A stretch of 64,000 nt of DNA, taken from positions 8,094,075 to 8,158,074 of the forward strand of contig NW_020312775.1 in NCBI RefSeq assembly GCF_003265705.1, in the 5' to 3' direction. A model generated the notes under the pieces. The model was given only the letters and a program-made list of their open reading frames with translations, did not search any database and was not told the origin of the DNA. Source of the stretch: Callorhinus ursinus. Taxonomy: Eukaryota; Chordata; Mammalia; Carnivora; Otariidae. Shown piece by piece: positions 1 through 12,300 of this stretch (position 1 is its first letter; every line of letters starts with the position of its first letter). A program made the translations under genes and the position numbers.

Positions 1-887
1 GCAAGTGTTAGGGAGAAAAAGAGGATTGTGCAAGGCTTTTAGAAAACTCTACACTCAAGCTATATTAGCATAAAAGAAACAATAGTATTCCATGTACAAA
101 TGCAAGCCAATTTGATCAAATATTATTAGAAGAAATTATGCAGCCACTATTTAAAAATAATCCATCATTTGAAAGTGACTCACTTCATTTGTTGTTGTTT
201 TGAAATATGAATATTGTGTAATGTTTTACACCTGCTCATTAAAAGTTGGTGATTATTGTTATCATTATCATCAATATTAAAAAACAAATTAACTATGACT
301 TAATGCTATATACTTTACCTTCTATAATTATCCTCCATTTCAAGAGCTGTCTAAATTAATGACAACAGAACCATTCTAGAAACTTTTGGCAAAACTAATA
401 GAAGTAATAGTAATTTCCATAGTGTAATATAAAAATTAATTTCAGTAATTCAATCCAAATAAATATTTTTATTAGAACAGTTTGGGACTAGCTTTGCAAC
501 TAATTATACAGATATTCAAGAATAAAAATGTAAATGAGGCATATTTCTTTGATTGGTTAATATCCACTTATATTTTCTTCTAAATCGTATGGTCTCAGGT
601 TTATAGTCATATCTTTGATCTACTATAATTTTCTTGGATCTGTAGTTTGGAACAAAGATCATTTTCCAAATACTTCACAAGCTTTCCCAGAACTATATCT
701 TTATCTCTGGTTTTGATTATTTTTGAACCATATATTAACTTAAGATATGCATTATGTTCAACTTCAATACTATTTTACTACATCGATCTATCAATTTCTG
801 CACAGCTACCATCTTTTATTGTTAAAGCTTTAATATTCTGACAAGACTTTCTCTTCTCTTTTTGTTACTTTCCAAAATACTCTTATT
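1..887. other. unique AT-rich DNA, no gene seen
   Basis: No recognisable repeat, exon or RNA gene. The only reading frame above 60 codons (647-841, +) has no recognised motif, no supporting splice context, and is likely chance in AT-rich DNA. Confidence 0.6.
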
Positions 888-899
888 CTTTATATTTTA

Positions 900-1103
900 T
901 TTTATATTTAAAAAATGTATTTGTTTGAGAAAGAGAAGAGAGATAAAGGGAAAGTGGAGGGAAGGGCAGAGGGAGAGTATATCCAAGCAGATTTCCAGGG
1001 AGTGTGGAGCCCAATGTTGGGCTCGATCTCATGAGCCATGAGATCAGGACCTGAGCTGAAACTAAGAGTCATATGCTTAACCACCTGAGCCACCCCTGCA
1101 TGC
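900..1103 (-). mobile_element. SINEC: Can-SINE (tRNA-Lys-derived), diverged copy
   Basis: The minus strand starts at the tRNA-like head (GGTGGCTCAGG near 1095) and runs through the TGATCTCATGGCTCATGAG and CCCAACATTGGGCTCC body blocks and a CT-rich stretch to an A-rich tail near 903. The 12-nt duplication CTTTATATTTTA (888-899 and 1104-1115) flanks it. Family members are copied by L1 enzymes and transcribed from internal pol III A and B boxes. This copy is diverged and has no expected function. Confidence 0.85.
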
Positions 1104-1115
1104 ACTTTATATTTT

Positions 1116-4100
1116 AAGTACATTAGAAAAAGCTTAAAATGGTCCCAGAAAACATATATGGAAAATGTTTAATGTGGGTCCTCTAAAGTTCCCTAATTTC
1201 TTCCTTCTAATCTTCTAGGATATTTTTATATTTGGAGAATAGCAATAAATAGTCACAGCAAAGAAAATATAACTTTGTTAACCTGGTATAAATTCAAACT
1301 CTGTAAAGCATCCAATAGTCATTTTCTCCAAGTTGCAAACTGTTAAAATATGTTTTCTAAATCTCATTTGGATTCTGAATAATAGCTAAGTACTCTATTG
1401 CACATATTTACCAGTAAGCAATGATATAATTCTATATGATTTTAGTTAAGAATATAAAACATTTATCAATTTAGTTGAATGTTGCCCTCTTAAATGAGCA
1501 TTGTATATCATCACTTTGTAGAGTGTTTTCTATTTTTAGTTTGGTGATATTTTGGATCACTAATAAGTGATTATCAAGTGAAGAAATTGATGCTTTCAAT
1601 TGTCACTAATACACAGCACTATTTAAAATCTTTGTTATACCTTAAGTCTAAGAAATACATCTTGTAAGCATGAGCACCATGAATACCACATATACACATC
1701 TACTATATAAATATTTTAGATTTAAGATAATATGTGCCTTTAGAAATTCACATTCTTACATTCACATTAAATGATAATTTAATGTGATAATTTTATTGTC
1801 ACATTATATTTTATCACATTTAATGTGATAAATTATATTACTAATCTTTTAAATTTGAAGTATTATATTTTATACGAGCTGAAGGATAGAAACTTTTCAG
1901 TGTACTGGCTCCAATTCTGGTAATATTACATATTGGCTAGAATAAAATACTATACAGTACACTTTCTAAAATCATCTATTCGTGTATAGCCTCTAGATTA
2001 ACTAGTGCCTGTCAGTGTTCTCTATTGGTGGGTACTTCTGAAACTACTCAAAAATTTCAAAGAAATCAAACTGTAATGAATTGTGGTTCTTAAGAGTCTC
2101 AAACATAGGACACAAAGTCTGCAATCAAAAGTGTTGACTTTGATCTATACAGACCATTTCTGTTTCACATTTGACATTTCTTTTCATTGCCAGTGGCAGT
2201 AAACATCAACCAGGGTATGTTTTCCAAATGTTTTCTTTTTTCTTTGAAGTTTGGCCAGCCAGGGAGAAAATGTTCTCAGAGGAGCAAGTATAAAAATAAG
2301 GGCTTCAGAGGATTTTTTGTTTGTTTTTCTTCAGGGTTATAATATGAAACCAATGTATACCAAACCTTTTTTCTCTGAAGCCCAAACCCAGCAGTTAATT
2401 TTTCTTTGAGAAGGACCTAAATCTGTGCTGATACAATAGCCACCAGCCACACATAATTATTGAACATATGAAATATGGTAGTTGGAATTCAGATAGATGT
2501 ACTGTACCTGTAAAATACATATCAAATTTCAAGGCTTAATATGAAAAGGAATGCAAAATATATTAATTTTTATATTGATTACATGTTGGAATGATGATAT
2601 TTTGGATACATTGCTTTAAATGAAACATATCAATAAAATTAATTCCACCTGTTCCTTTTTGCTTTTTTAAAATGTGTCCTGGACAACTTATAATTACACA
2701 TTTTATTATATTTCCATTTGACGGTGCTGATCAAAATCAATTATAATAAATCACTTGAAATTTAAGACTTCTGGGCTATGGTCTCAGATTGACAATTTAC
2801 TTAATGAGAAAGTTGCTGTTTCAATAATCAATTTTTGTTTGTATCTTAAAATATTTTCAATAGCGTATTTTCAAAGTTTATTTCAAACAAAAAATTTCCC
2901 TCATTATAGACCCAGATTTTGGTGTGGTATCTATAAATGGAAGTAAATAAATATTTTATTTTTGTTACATCATTCAAATAGAATCAAATTCAAGACATAT
3001 TATTAATAATATTAACATTATACTTTATGAAATAAAGATTATTATTCTAATTAGTTATAGCAGAAATAAGTATTCAGAACCTTTTCAATGTTTATGGCTC
3101 ATTTAAACAAGTCAGGCATATTTTACCAGCAAGCAACAAATATGTCACTTAGTAATGCCATTTATTTCACATACATGGATTTTTAAAAAGGCAAATAGTA
3201 TAAAACCAGAACATAAACTGAAAAGAATACATTTTTTATTCACAGATTATATACTGTTTCAAAGCTATGCTGAGTTTTTATCACAATGAGGACACTGCAG
3301 AGCCACACCCATTTTCTAACTTTAATAAAAAATCATTGAAAAGCAATACAATTTTATCATAAAGTATATTTTTTCTAGTTCCATGTACCAGTGAATAATA
3401 TATAATGAATATGGCAACATGGAATTATTTCATTCTACCTGAAGAAGGCAATTTTCAATGTTAAAATATCCAGATGCTCTAATAAAACTTAATCCTTTCA
3501 CAAATATTGTTCTATGCCATTCTAGCATCTACTGTTAGTAATCTAACACAAAACTAACAAAACTGCATTTTGATTTTATCCTTCAGTCTGAGAATTTAGG
3601 GAGCTATTAGATTAACAAAAAGGGATTAATATTATGGCCTGTGGATAAGTTTGTCATTTGGAAAGTTATACATGAATTTTCATTAACTTCTGGCCATGAA
3701 AAGAAAAAGTATGAAAATACATTATTTTCTCTAATTGACATATGAAAAGTTCCATATCTATCATGCATAAGAATGAATTACGTTTTATGTTCACAAACAC
3801 TTATTAACTAAGTATTCAGATGAAGATAGGTGAAGTGATTAATTTGACCGAGATGTAATCCATTTTTCTAGTCTCCTTAGGAACTTCTACCTCACCCTGC
3901 TTCCCCACCTCTCATATTCATCCCTAAACAGTTCCTGATTCAAATACAACTCAAGTCTAAAGTAATGAATTCCTAAATTACAACTGATTATTTAGTACTA
4001 GCAATAAGTATAAGAAACTAGCTCAAGAACAGATCCTTGAGAGTTATCTGAGAGCCAGAAAGGTAAGGGTTGTCCAATAAAACAGTATAAGGTTATTTCA

Positions 4101-4298
4101 AAAATTAGCTTGGGTAGCTGAGCATTACTGTGGAAATCAGACAAATGACTGCAGGTAAACAAACCAGTTGACATTCTACTGCTCAAATGATAAACCTCAA
4201 TGAAAACAGAAAATGTAACTAATATATTATACCTGAAACTCAGTCTTGAATTAAAACATGTCTAAAAAAAAGAAAGTACACTTGAAAACAAATATAAT
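1116..4298. other. unique AT-rich DNA, no gene seen
   Basis: About 3.2 kb with no recognised coding exon, SINE or L1 block. Frames at 2755-2946 (+) and 3998-4186 (-) are short and featureless. It holds a cluster of small inverted repeats at 1763-1832, listed separately. Old, unrecognised repeats cannot be excluded by eye. Confidence 0.55.
1763..1832. repeat. two short hairpins sharing a TTTAATGTG core
   Basis: Hairpin 1 has 10-bp arms CACATTAAAT (1763-1772) and ATTTAATGTG (1777-1786) with a 4-nt loop. Hairpin 2 has 9-bp arms TTTATCACA (1810-1818) and TGTGATAAA (1824-1832) with a 5-nt loop. Both contain TTTAATGTGATAA. It may be a local duplication-inversion or a palindromic scrap of a DNA transposon; I cannot name a family. 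Confidence 0.6.
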
Positions 4299-4308
4299 AA
4301 AACAAATT

Positions 4309-4501
4309 GGGGCACCTGGGTGGCTCAGTCAGTTAAGCATCTGCCTTCAGCTCAGGTCATGATCTCAGGGTCCTGTGATCGAGCTCTGCATCAGACTCCC
4401 TGCTCAGCGGGGACTCTACTTTTACTTCTCCCTCTGCCATTCCCCCTGCTTTTGCTCTCTGGCCCTATTTCTCTGCCAAATAAATAAATAAAATCTTTAA
4501 A
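4309..4501 (+). mobile_element. SINEC: Can-SINE
   Basis: The GGGGCACCTGGGTGGCTCAG head is followed by the GCTCAGGTCATGATCTCAGG block, a CT-rich body, an (AAAT)n tail and AATAAAATCTTTAAAAA. The 10-nt duplication AAAACAAATT flanks it (4299-4308 and 4502-4511). Confidence 0.95.
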
Positions 4502-4511
4502 AAAACAAATT

Positions 4512-5584
4512 AATTTATAAATGTTGATTAATATATATTTTCCGAGGAGGAGGTACTAAAGAATTTGCTCTGAATGAATTGACAAGTATATATTTGCAAT
4601 TTCTTCCTTGAAGACAAGTAAAGCACTGCCAGGAATAGAACTGTTTATTTTACTACTAAGAACTTGCACATATATATATAACTTACTATGAGGGGAAAAA
4701 TCTACATATTTTTGTACTTAAGAAAATAATTCAATTTTATCCCTGGTAAACAGTCAGTCTTCAATAGACCAGTTGAATGAATAAAATAAGATTAGTCACA
4801 TACATTTGTGATTAGGGTCATAGAGGGCTTTTTCCCTTATGTGTTAACATTTAATTATAAAAAACATGCTTAAGAAACTGTATTAAGTGAGATGAATAAT
4901 ATCAAGCCTATTCAAATAAGCTGTTAATGGAAAGTGGATATATAAAATATGGTATGAAAATTATAAAATATAACCATAAAAGGTACTATGGTGTTTCAGT
5001 GCAGCTTGGAGTAAGAACCCAACTGCATTATGAACATACTAAATAAATATACAATTAGAGCAAAATTTAAAATAGAAGTTTAATTGCAATGATCATGGCT
5101 CATTGGTGTACTGATAAAAGTTCAAAAATCTAAACAATAGTAATGTCTTACACTGGTATAGTGCTTTAGAGACTATCAAATTCCTATATTATTTACCCTA
5201 ACTTTGACTCAGTTTCCACTATTTCAAAAATAAAGAAAATAGTAGAACTTACACATAGAAGTTTAATAAGTATTAAAATAAAAACATTTACAAATTATTA
5301 GGGAGAGTATCTAGAACACAGTATACATTTAAATACTAACTAATGTGTTTTTGTTCGTTATTATATCATCATGTTTCAGCAGCTTGACTTCTCTGTGAGG
5401 GTTAAGTATAAATATGATCACTACAATTTTTTTTAAATGTGCGAAAAAAATATAGAGTCTGTGTTTAAGTAACTTGGCCAAATGTACACATTTAGTCAGG
5501 TGTAGAACTGTCATTAGAACTCAATATGATCTGGTTCACCTTCAAATATTCTTTCCACCATATCTTGGAATGTTATGATCAAAA
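4512..5584. other. unique AT-rich DNA, no gene seen
   Basis: About 1.1 kb of AT-rich sequence with no recognised repeat or exon. The 61-codon frame at 5329-5514 (-) has no recognisable domain. Confidence 0.55.
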
Positions 5585-7357
5585 CGTCTGGACTTGTGAG
5601 GAGGGAAGATGACAGAGTAAGAGGTTCCTGAGCTCACAGCATCCCAAGGACACATCAAGGAGAAGAGAGAGAATGGGGCAGAAAACGTATTTAAAGAATA
5701 ATAACTGAACACCTCTCTAAACTGGGAAAGAAAACAGACACCCAGGTCCAGGAAGAAAAGAGATAACTTAGTAATATAAACCCAAGGAAGTCCACACCAA
5801 GAAACATAATAATTCAAATAGCAAGAAGTAATGATAAAGAGAATTTTAAAAGCAGCAAGAGAAAACATTTACTTTAAAGGAAAACCCCATAAGGCTATCA
5901 GCTAATTTTTCAGCAGTAACTGCAGGCCAGAAGGGAGTGGCAGGATACATTCAAAGTGCTGTAAGAAAAAAAAAATTCAACCAAGGATGATCTACTCAGC
6001 AAAGTTATCATTCAGAATAGAAGAAGAGACCAAAAGTTTCCCAAACAAGAGTTAATTTTCACCTTTAAACAAACCTTAGAAGAAATTTTAAAGGGAACTC
6101 TTTAAGTAGAAAGAAAAGGCCATAACTAGAAATAAATTATAAATGGAAAAAAATCACAGGTAAAAGCAAACATATAGAAAAGCTAGTAGATTAATCACTT
6201 ATAAGCCAATATAGAGGTTAAAACACAAAAGTAGTAAAAATGAATTATATCTACCAAAAGTAAGTAAGGAATACACAAAATTAAAAAAGTTGTAAAACAA
6301 GACATCACAGACATAAAACAGAGGGTAATAAAAATTTAATGCTTTTAGAATGGGTTAGAACTTAAGTTAACATCAACTTAATATGGACTGCTATATGTTT
6401 AAGTTGTTATATATGAACCTGATGGTAACCACAAGTCAAAAACTTATAATAGATCCAAAAACAATAAAGAAAAAGGAATCCAAGCATAACAATAAGGAAA
6501 GTCATCAAACTACATCAAAGACAGCAAGAGAAGAAAGAAACAACAGAACTACCAAAAAAAAAAAAAAACAAAACCCAGAAAACAATTAACAAAATGACAA
6601 TAAGTACATACCTATCAATAATTAATTTAAATGCAAATAGACTAAAAGCAGGGTAGCTATAATTATATCAAACAAAATGGATGTTAAAACCAAAACTATA
6701 GCAAGAAACAAAGAAGGGTACTACATAATATTAAAGAAATCAATCTAGCAAGAGGATATAATTATAAATATGCACCCAAATTTGGAGCACCTGAACACAC
6801 AAAGTAAATATTAGCAGACATAAAGAAGGAATTTGACAGTAATACAATAATAGTAAGAGACTTTAACACCCCACTTACATCAAAGGATAGATCATCCAGA
6901 CAGAAAATCAACAAAGAAACAGTAGATTTGAATGACATATTAGACCAGATCAACCTAACAGATATATACACAACATTCCATGTAAAACCATCAGAATACA
7001 CATTCTATTGAAGTACACATGGAATGTTCTTCAGGATAGGTTACATGTTAGGTCACAAACTAGTCTTGACATTTAAGATTAAAATTATATCAAGCATTTA
7101 TTTTCTCAAACACAACAGTATGAAACGCGAAACCAATTAAAAAAATCAAGAAAAAATCATACACATGAAAGTTAAACAATGTGCCACTAAACAACCAATA
7201 GGTCAATAAAAAAAAATCAAAGAGGAAATAAAAAAAAATACATGGACAAGTGAAAAAGGAAACATAATAGTACAAAATCTTTGGGATGGAGCAAATACAG
7301 TTCTAAGAAGGAAGTTTACAGCAATACATGCCTAACACAAGAAACAAGAAAAATGTC
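5585..7357 (+). mobile_element. L1: old L1 (L1M-type), part 1: 5' end, ORF1 remnant, ORF2 endonuclease region
   Basis: It opens with an L1 5'-end motif (GAGGGAAGATGACAGAGTAAG near 5600). Within about 80 bp it passes into the C-terminal half of ORF1 (the CAGGCCAGAAGGGAGTGGCAGGATA block near 5923 and CTACTCAGCAAAGTTATCATTCAG near 5992). Most of the 5'UTR and the ORF1 N-terminus are therefore missing. From about 6600 it carries the ORF2 endonuclease region (GACTTTAACACCCCACTTAC, AACCTAACAGATATATACA), full of stops and indels. The sequence stops at 7357 and resumes at 13483 because a younger L1 inserted here. It is the oldest layer of the nest. Confidence 0.85.
7339..7357. repeat. left target-site duplication of the L1 at 7358-13482
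   Basis: 19 nt, AAGAAACAAGAAAAATGTC. It matches 13483-13501 with one difference (G/A). The duplicated sequence belongs to the older L1, which proves the order of insertion. Confidence 0.9.
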
Positions 7358-7560
7358 CTCTTCCTGCTCCTGCTTGCTCAGGCTCAGGCTCCGGCACTGG
7401 CTCTGCCTCCTCCCAGCCAGCAGGGGCCAGGGCAAAGTGAGGTCATAAAAATCCATGTGGGACGGCCCCAGGTCAAGCATCAGAAATTTGACTGTCAGTT
7501 TGGATGTGGCAGTGGGGTCAATCCAGAACCTTTCTAGAGGGTAAAAGAGTTTACATTTAA
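7358..7560 (+). other. non-L1 segment at the 5' end of the younger L1 (candidate 5' transduction)
   Basis: This 203-bp block lies inside the target-site duplication of the L1 but upstream of the motif I recognise as the L1 5' end (7561 on). It is visibly more GC-rich than its surroundings, with CTCTTCCTGCTCC and GGCTCAGGCTC repeats. On the minus strand, 7538-7553 reads like a splice acceptor (pyrimidine-rich CTCTTTTACCCTCTAG), and an open frame of about 59 codons follows without a stop to the L1 boundary. It contains FWIDPTATSKLTVKF and DFYDLTLPWP. I do not recognise the protein. The alternative is a rare carnivore L1 5'UTR variant. Confidence 0.55.
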
Positions 7561-8530
7561 GAGGGGGATACTGAAAAGATGGCAGAGGAGTAGGGGACCC
7601 TATTCCAACTGGTCCCCAGAATTAAGCAGGATATCTACCAGACCAATCTGAACACCCATGAAATCATCCTGAGATGTAAGAAGATAGATCTGGATCTCTA
7701 CAAACAGAATGTCATAAGCAGTTGGTTTTGAGGTATGAAGTGGGGAGCCATGATTCTGCAGACAGATATAGGAAGATAAACAGAAGGGGGAGGGAGCCGT
7801 GGTGATCCTACACCACTGGTGAGTGATAACCTCCCATGCTAGGGACAGGGCAAAGACTCACAGACCAGTAGCGATGGGGAAAGAACTTTAGGGCAGCCCC
7901 CTGGACTGAAACCCAGAGTGGAGAGAATGCGTGTGTGAACTGGGGGTGGCTGGCAGTTTTAGAAGCACAAAGGGCAGAGATGTGCCTGACCTGGAGGCAA
8001 GGACTAGGAGTGCTGCTGAAGGACGCACAACCCAGGACGCTGCAGTTTTTAGCAGCACAGACAGAGATAGTATGGCCTGGAGAGCTCACTGAAGAACAGA
8101 CTGTGATTTCTCTGCTCTGAGGCAAAAGGTTGGAAATGATCAGTTCTGCTCTGACTCTTGGAAGAGATGTGGAAAGCCACCAGGGAAAGCCGCCACAGAG
8201 AAAAAGCCCCTCAAAACCGGTTTTAACTGAGCCCATTCCCCCCCCACAGGGGGCAGGACAACTTTGCCCAAACAGGGTTGCTTGAGTAACAGCACAGCAG
8301 GACCCTCCCCCAGAAGACAGGCTGGGAGAACAAGAGACTGACAATACTAGGGTCGCTACAAAACAGGCGCATCTTGCTTGGGTTGTGGTCAATAATTTGG
8401 ACTCTGCATTCCTTCAACCTCACCTCAACAGAATGACTAGGAGGAGGAACCCCCAAAATAGGAACGACTCAGAGACTGTGACTTCTGCCACAAATTTACA
8501 AATGGATACTGGAGATGGAATTCAGGGTAG
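7561..8530 (+). other. L1 5'UTR / former internal promoter
   Basis: Starts with the typical carnivore L1 opening (AAGATGGCAGAGGAGTAGGGG). It is non-coding and more GC-rich than the rest of the element. The 194-codon minus-strand frame at 7808-8392 is an antisense shadow with no known domain. Confidence 0.75.
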
Positions 8531-8589
8531 CAATAGTGAAGACAATAGCTAGAATGGAGAAATTGATTAATGGCAACATAGAGCCTCTA

Positions 8590-9221
8590 AGGCCAAAATG
8601 AAAGCTGAACTGGCAGAACTTAAAAAGGTAATCAATGAGATCCAATCTAATCTCGATAATCTAACAGCTAGGGTAAGTGAGGCAGATGAATGAATTAGTA
8701 ATTTAGAAGACCAATTAATAGACAAGAAGGGAAAAGAGGAGGCCAGGGAAAAACAACTCAGAATCCATGAAAATAGAATCAGAGAAATAAGTGACACCAT
8801 GAAACTTTCCAATGTCAGAATTATTGGGATCCCTGAGCAGGTGGAGAGAGAGAGGACTAGAAGATATAATTGAACAAATCGTGGCTGAGAACTTCCCTAA
8901 TCTGGGGAATGAAACAAACATTCATGTCTTAGAGGCAGAGAGGACCCCTCCAAAGATCAAGGAAACAGGCCAATGCCCTGGCAGGTCATAGTAAAATTAG
9001 CAACTCTTAGAACCAAGGAAATGAAATTAAGGGCAGTTAGGGGAAAGAGATTCCTTATGTACAGAGGGAGGAACATCAGAATAATGTCAGACCTATCCAC
9101 AGAGACCTGGCAAGCCACAAAGGCCTGGCAAGCCATATTCAGGGTAATAAATGAGAAGAACATGCAGCCAAGAATACTTTATCCGGCAAGGCTGTCATTT
9201 AGAATGGATGGAGAGATGTAG
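8590..9221 (+). pseudogene. L1-ORF1: L1 ORF1p pseudogene
   Basis: ORF1p is the trimeric RNA-binding chaperone of L1. Translated pieces show the coiled coil (ELAELKKVINEIQSNLDNL near 8605), then the RNA-recognition region, then the C-terminal domain frame at 8973-9221, which contains the hallmark NMQPRILYPARL and ends in a normal stop. The coiled-coil frame has a TGA at about 8690 where L1 normally has a CGA arginine codon (CpG decay), and a frameshift near 8850. It cannot give a full protein. Confidence 0.85.
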
Positions 9222-9383
9222 AGCTTCCAAGATTGGCATATGTGACCACTAAGCTGGCCCTGCAAGAAATATTAAGGGGGGTCCTATAAAAGGAGAAAGA
9301 CCCCAAGAGTGATATAGAACAGAAATTTACAGAGACATTCTATAAAAACAAGGTCTTCACAGGCAACATGAAGACAATAAATT

Positions 9384-12300
9384 CATAACTTTCAATAACT
9401 ACTCTCAATGTGAACCACCTAAATGCTCCAATAAAACAGCACAGGGTTGCAGATTGGATAAAAAGACAGGACCCATTCATACGCTGTGTAGAAGAGACTC
9501 ATTTTGAACCTAAAGACACATCCAGACTGAACATGAAGGGATGGAGATCCATCTTCAATGCCAAAAGACCTCAAAAGAAAGCTAAGGTAACAATTCTTAT
9601 ATCAGACAGATTAGATTTTAAAATTAAAGACTGTAGTTAGAGACACAAAGGACACTAAATCATTCTTAAAGGGTCTATCCAACAAGAAGATCTAACAATT
9701 GTAAATATCTATGCCCCCAACATGGGAGCAGACACCTGCATATGCCAACTGTTAACTGAAATAGTCATGTTGATAACAATACATTAATTGTAGTATTACT
9801 ACATACTACTGAGTACCTCAATACTCCACTTTCAGCAATAGACAGATCATCTAAGCAGAAAATCAACAAAGAAACAAGAGCTTTGAATGACACACTGGAC
9901 CAGATGGACCTCATAGATATATACAGAACATCCCACCCTAAAACAACAGAATAATTCTTTTTCTCAAGCACACATGGAACTTTCTCCAGAATAGACCACA
10001 TACTGGGTCACAAATCAGGTCTCAACTGATACCAAAAGACTGAGATTATTCTCTGCATATTCTCAGACCACAATGCTTTAAAACTGGAACTCAATGAAAA
10101 GAAAAAAATTTGGCCGAAATTCAAACACTAGGAAGCTAAAGACCACTCTGCTCAAGAATGTTTGGGTCAACCAGGAAATCAAAGAAGAACTTAAACAATT
10201 CATGGAAAACAATGAGAATGAAAACACATCGGTCCAAAACCTATGGGATACTGCAAAGACAGTCCGAAGGGGGAAATACATAGCCATCCAAGACTCACTC
10301 AAAAACTAGAAAAATCATGAATTCACCAGCTAACTTTATACCTTAAAGAACTAGAGAAAAAGCAACAAACGATGCCTAAGCCATGCATTAGAAGAGAAAT
10401 AATTAAGATTAGAGCAGAGATCAGTGAATTAGAAACCAGAAACACAGTAGATCAAATCAATGAACAAAAAGCCAGTTCTTTGAAGGAAGTAATGGCATCG
10501 ATAAACCACTGGCCAGACTTATCCAAAAGAAAAGAGAAAGGACCCAAATTAATAAAATTACAAATGAAAGGGGAGAGATCACGACTAACACCAAGGAAAT
10601 AGAAACAATTATTAGAAATTATTACCAACAACTCTATACCAATAAACTGAGCAACCTGGAAGAAATCGATGCCTTCCTGGAAACCTATAAACTCCCAAGA
10701 CTGAAACAGGAAGAAATTGACAACCTGAATAGGCCAATAACCAGTAACGAGATTGAAGCAGTGATCAAAAACCTCCCAAAAAACAAGAGTCCAGGGCCTG
10801 ATGGGTTCCCCGGGGAATTCTTCCAAACATTCAAAGAAGAAATAATACTTATTCTCCTGAAGCTGTTTCAAAAAATAGAAACAGAGGGAAAACTTCCAGA
10901 CTCCTTCTATGAAGCCAGCATTACCTTAATCCCCAAACCAGGCAAAGACCCCATCAAAAAGGAGAATTTCAGACGTATATCCCTGATGAATATGGATTCC
11001 AAAATTCTCAACAAAATCCTAGCTAATAGGATCCAACAATACATTAAAAGGATCATCCACCATGACCAAGTGAGATTTATCCGCAGGATACAAGGGTGGT
11101 TCAACATTTGCAAATCAACCAATGTGATAGAACACGTTAATAAGAGGAGACAGAACCATATGGTCCTCTCAATTGATGCAAAAAAAAAAGCATTTGACAA
11201 AATACAACATCCTTTCCTGATTAAAACTCTTCAGAGTATAGGGATAGAAGGAACATTCCTCAAGTTCATAAAATCCATCTACGAAAAACCCACAGCAAAT
11301 ATCATCCTCAATGGGGAAAAGCTGAGAGCCTTTCCCTTAAGATCAGGAATACTCCAAGGATGCCCACTCTCACCATTATTGTTCAACATAGTACTAGAAG
11401 TCCTAGCAACATCAATCAGACAACAAAAAGAAATAAAATGTATCCAAATTGGCAAAGAATCAAACTCTCTCTTTCTGTAGATGGCATGATTGTTTATGTG
11501 GAAAATCCCAAAGACTCCACACCCAAGTTCCTAGAACTCATACAGGAATTCAGTAATGTGGCAAGATACAAAATCAATGCACAGAAATCAGGTGCTTTCT
11601 TATATACCAACAATGCAACTGTAGAGAGAGAAATTAGAGAAACGATTCCATTTACAATAGCACCAAAAACCATAAGATACCTCAGAATAAACCTAACCAA
11701 AGAGGTAAAGGATCTATACTCTAGGAACTACAGAACACTCATGAAAGAAATTGAAGAAGACACAAAAAGATGGAAAAATTTTCCATGCTCATGGATTGGA
11801 AGAATAAACAAGGTTAAATTATCTATGCTACTCAGAGCAATTTATACCTTCAGTGCCATCCTGATCAAAATTCCAATGACATTTTTCAAAGTGCTGGAAC
11901 AAACAATCCTAAAATTTGTATGGAATCAGAAAAGACCCCAAATCACCAAGGAAATGTGCAAAAAGATAAACAAAGCTGGGGGCATCATGTTGCCCAATTT
12001 CAAGCTATATTACAAAGCAGTGATCACCAAGATAGCATGGTACTGGCACAAAAACGGACATATAGACCAATGGAACGGAATAGAGAGCCCAGATATGGAC
12101 CTTCAAATCTATGGTCAAATAATCTTCGACAAAGCAGGAAAAAATATGCAATAGAAAAAAGACAGTCTCTTCAATAAATCGTGCTGGGAAAACTGGACAG
12201 CCACATGCAGAAGAATGAAACTCTACCATTCTCTAACACCGTACACAAATATAAACTCAAAATAGATGAAAGATCTCAATGTAAGACAGGAATCTATCAA

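Noticed and set aside
7808..8392. 194-codon minus-strand reading frame, cysteine- and serine-rich, starting with a hydrophobic stretch
   Set aside because: It lies fully in the 5'UTR of the L1 at 7561, antisense to it. There is no known domain and L1 leaders often have chance open frames because of higher GC content.
10761..11480. 239-codon frame that could be annotated as a host reverse-transcriptase gene
   Set aside because: It is the RT part of an L1 ORF2 with a frameshift at its end and a mutated active site. Listed as an L1 pseudogene, not a gene.
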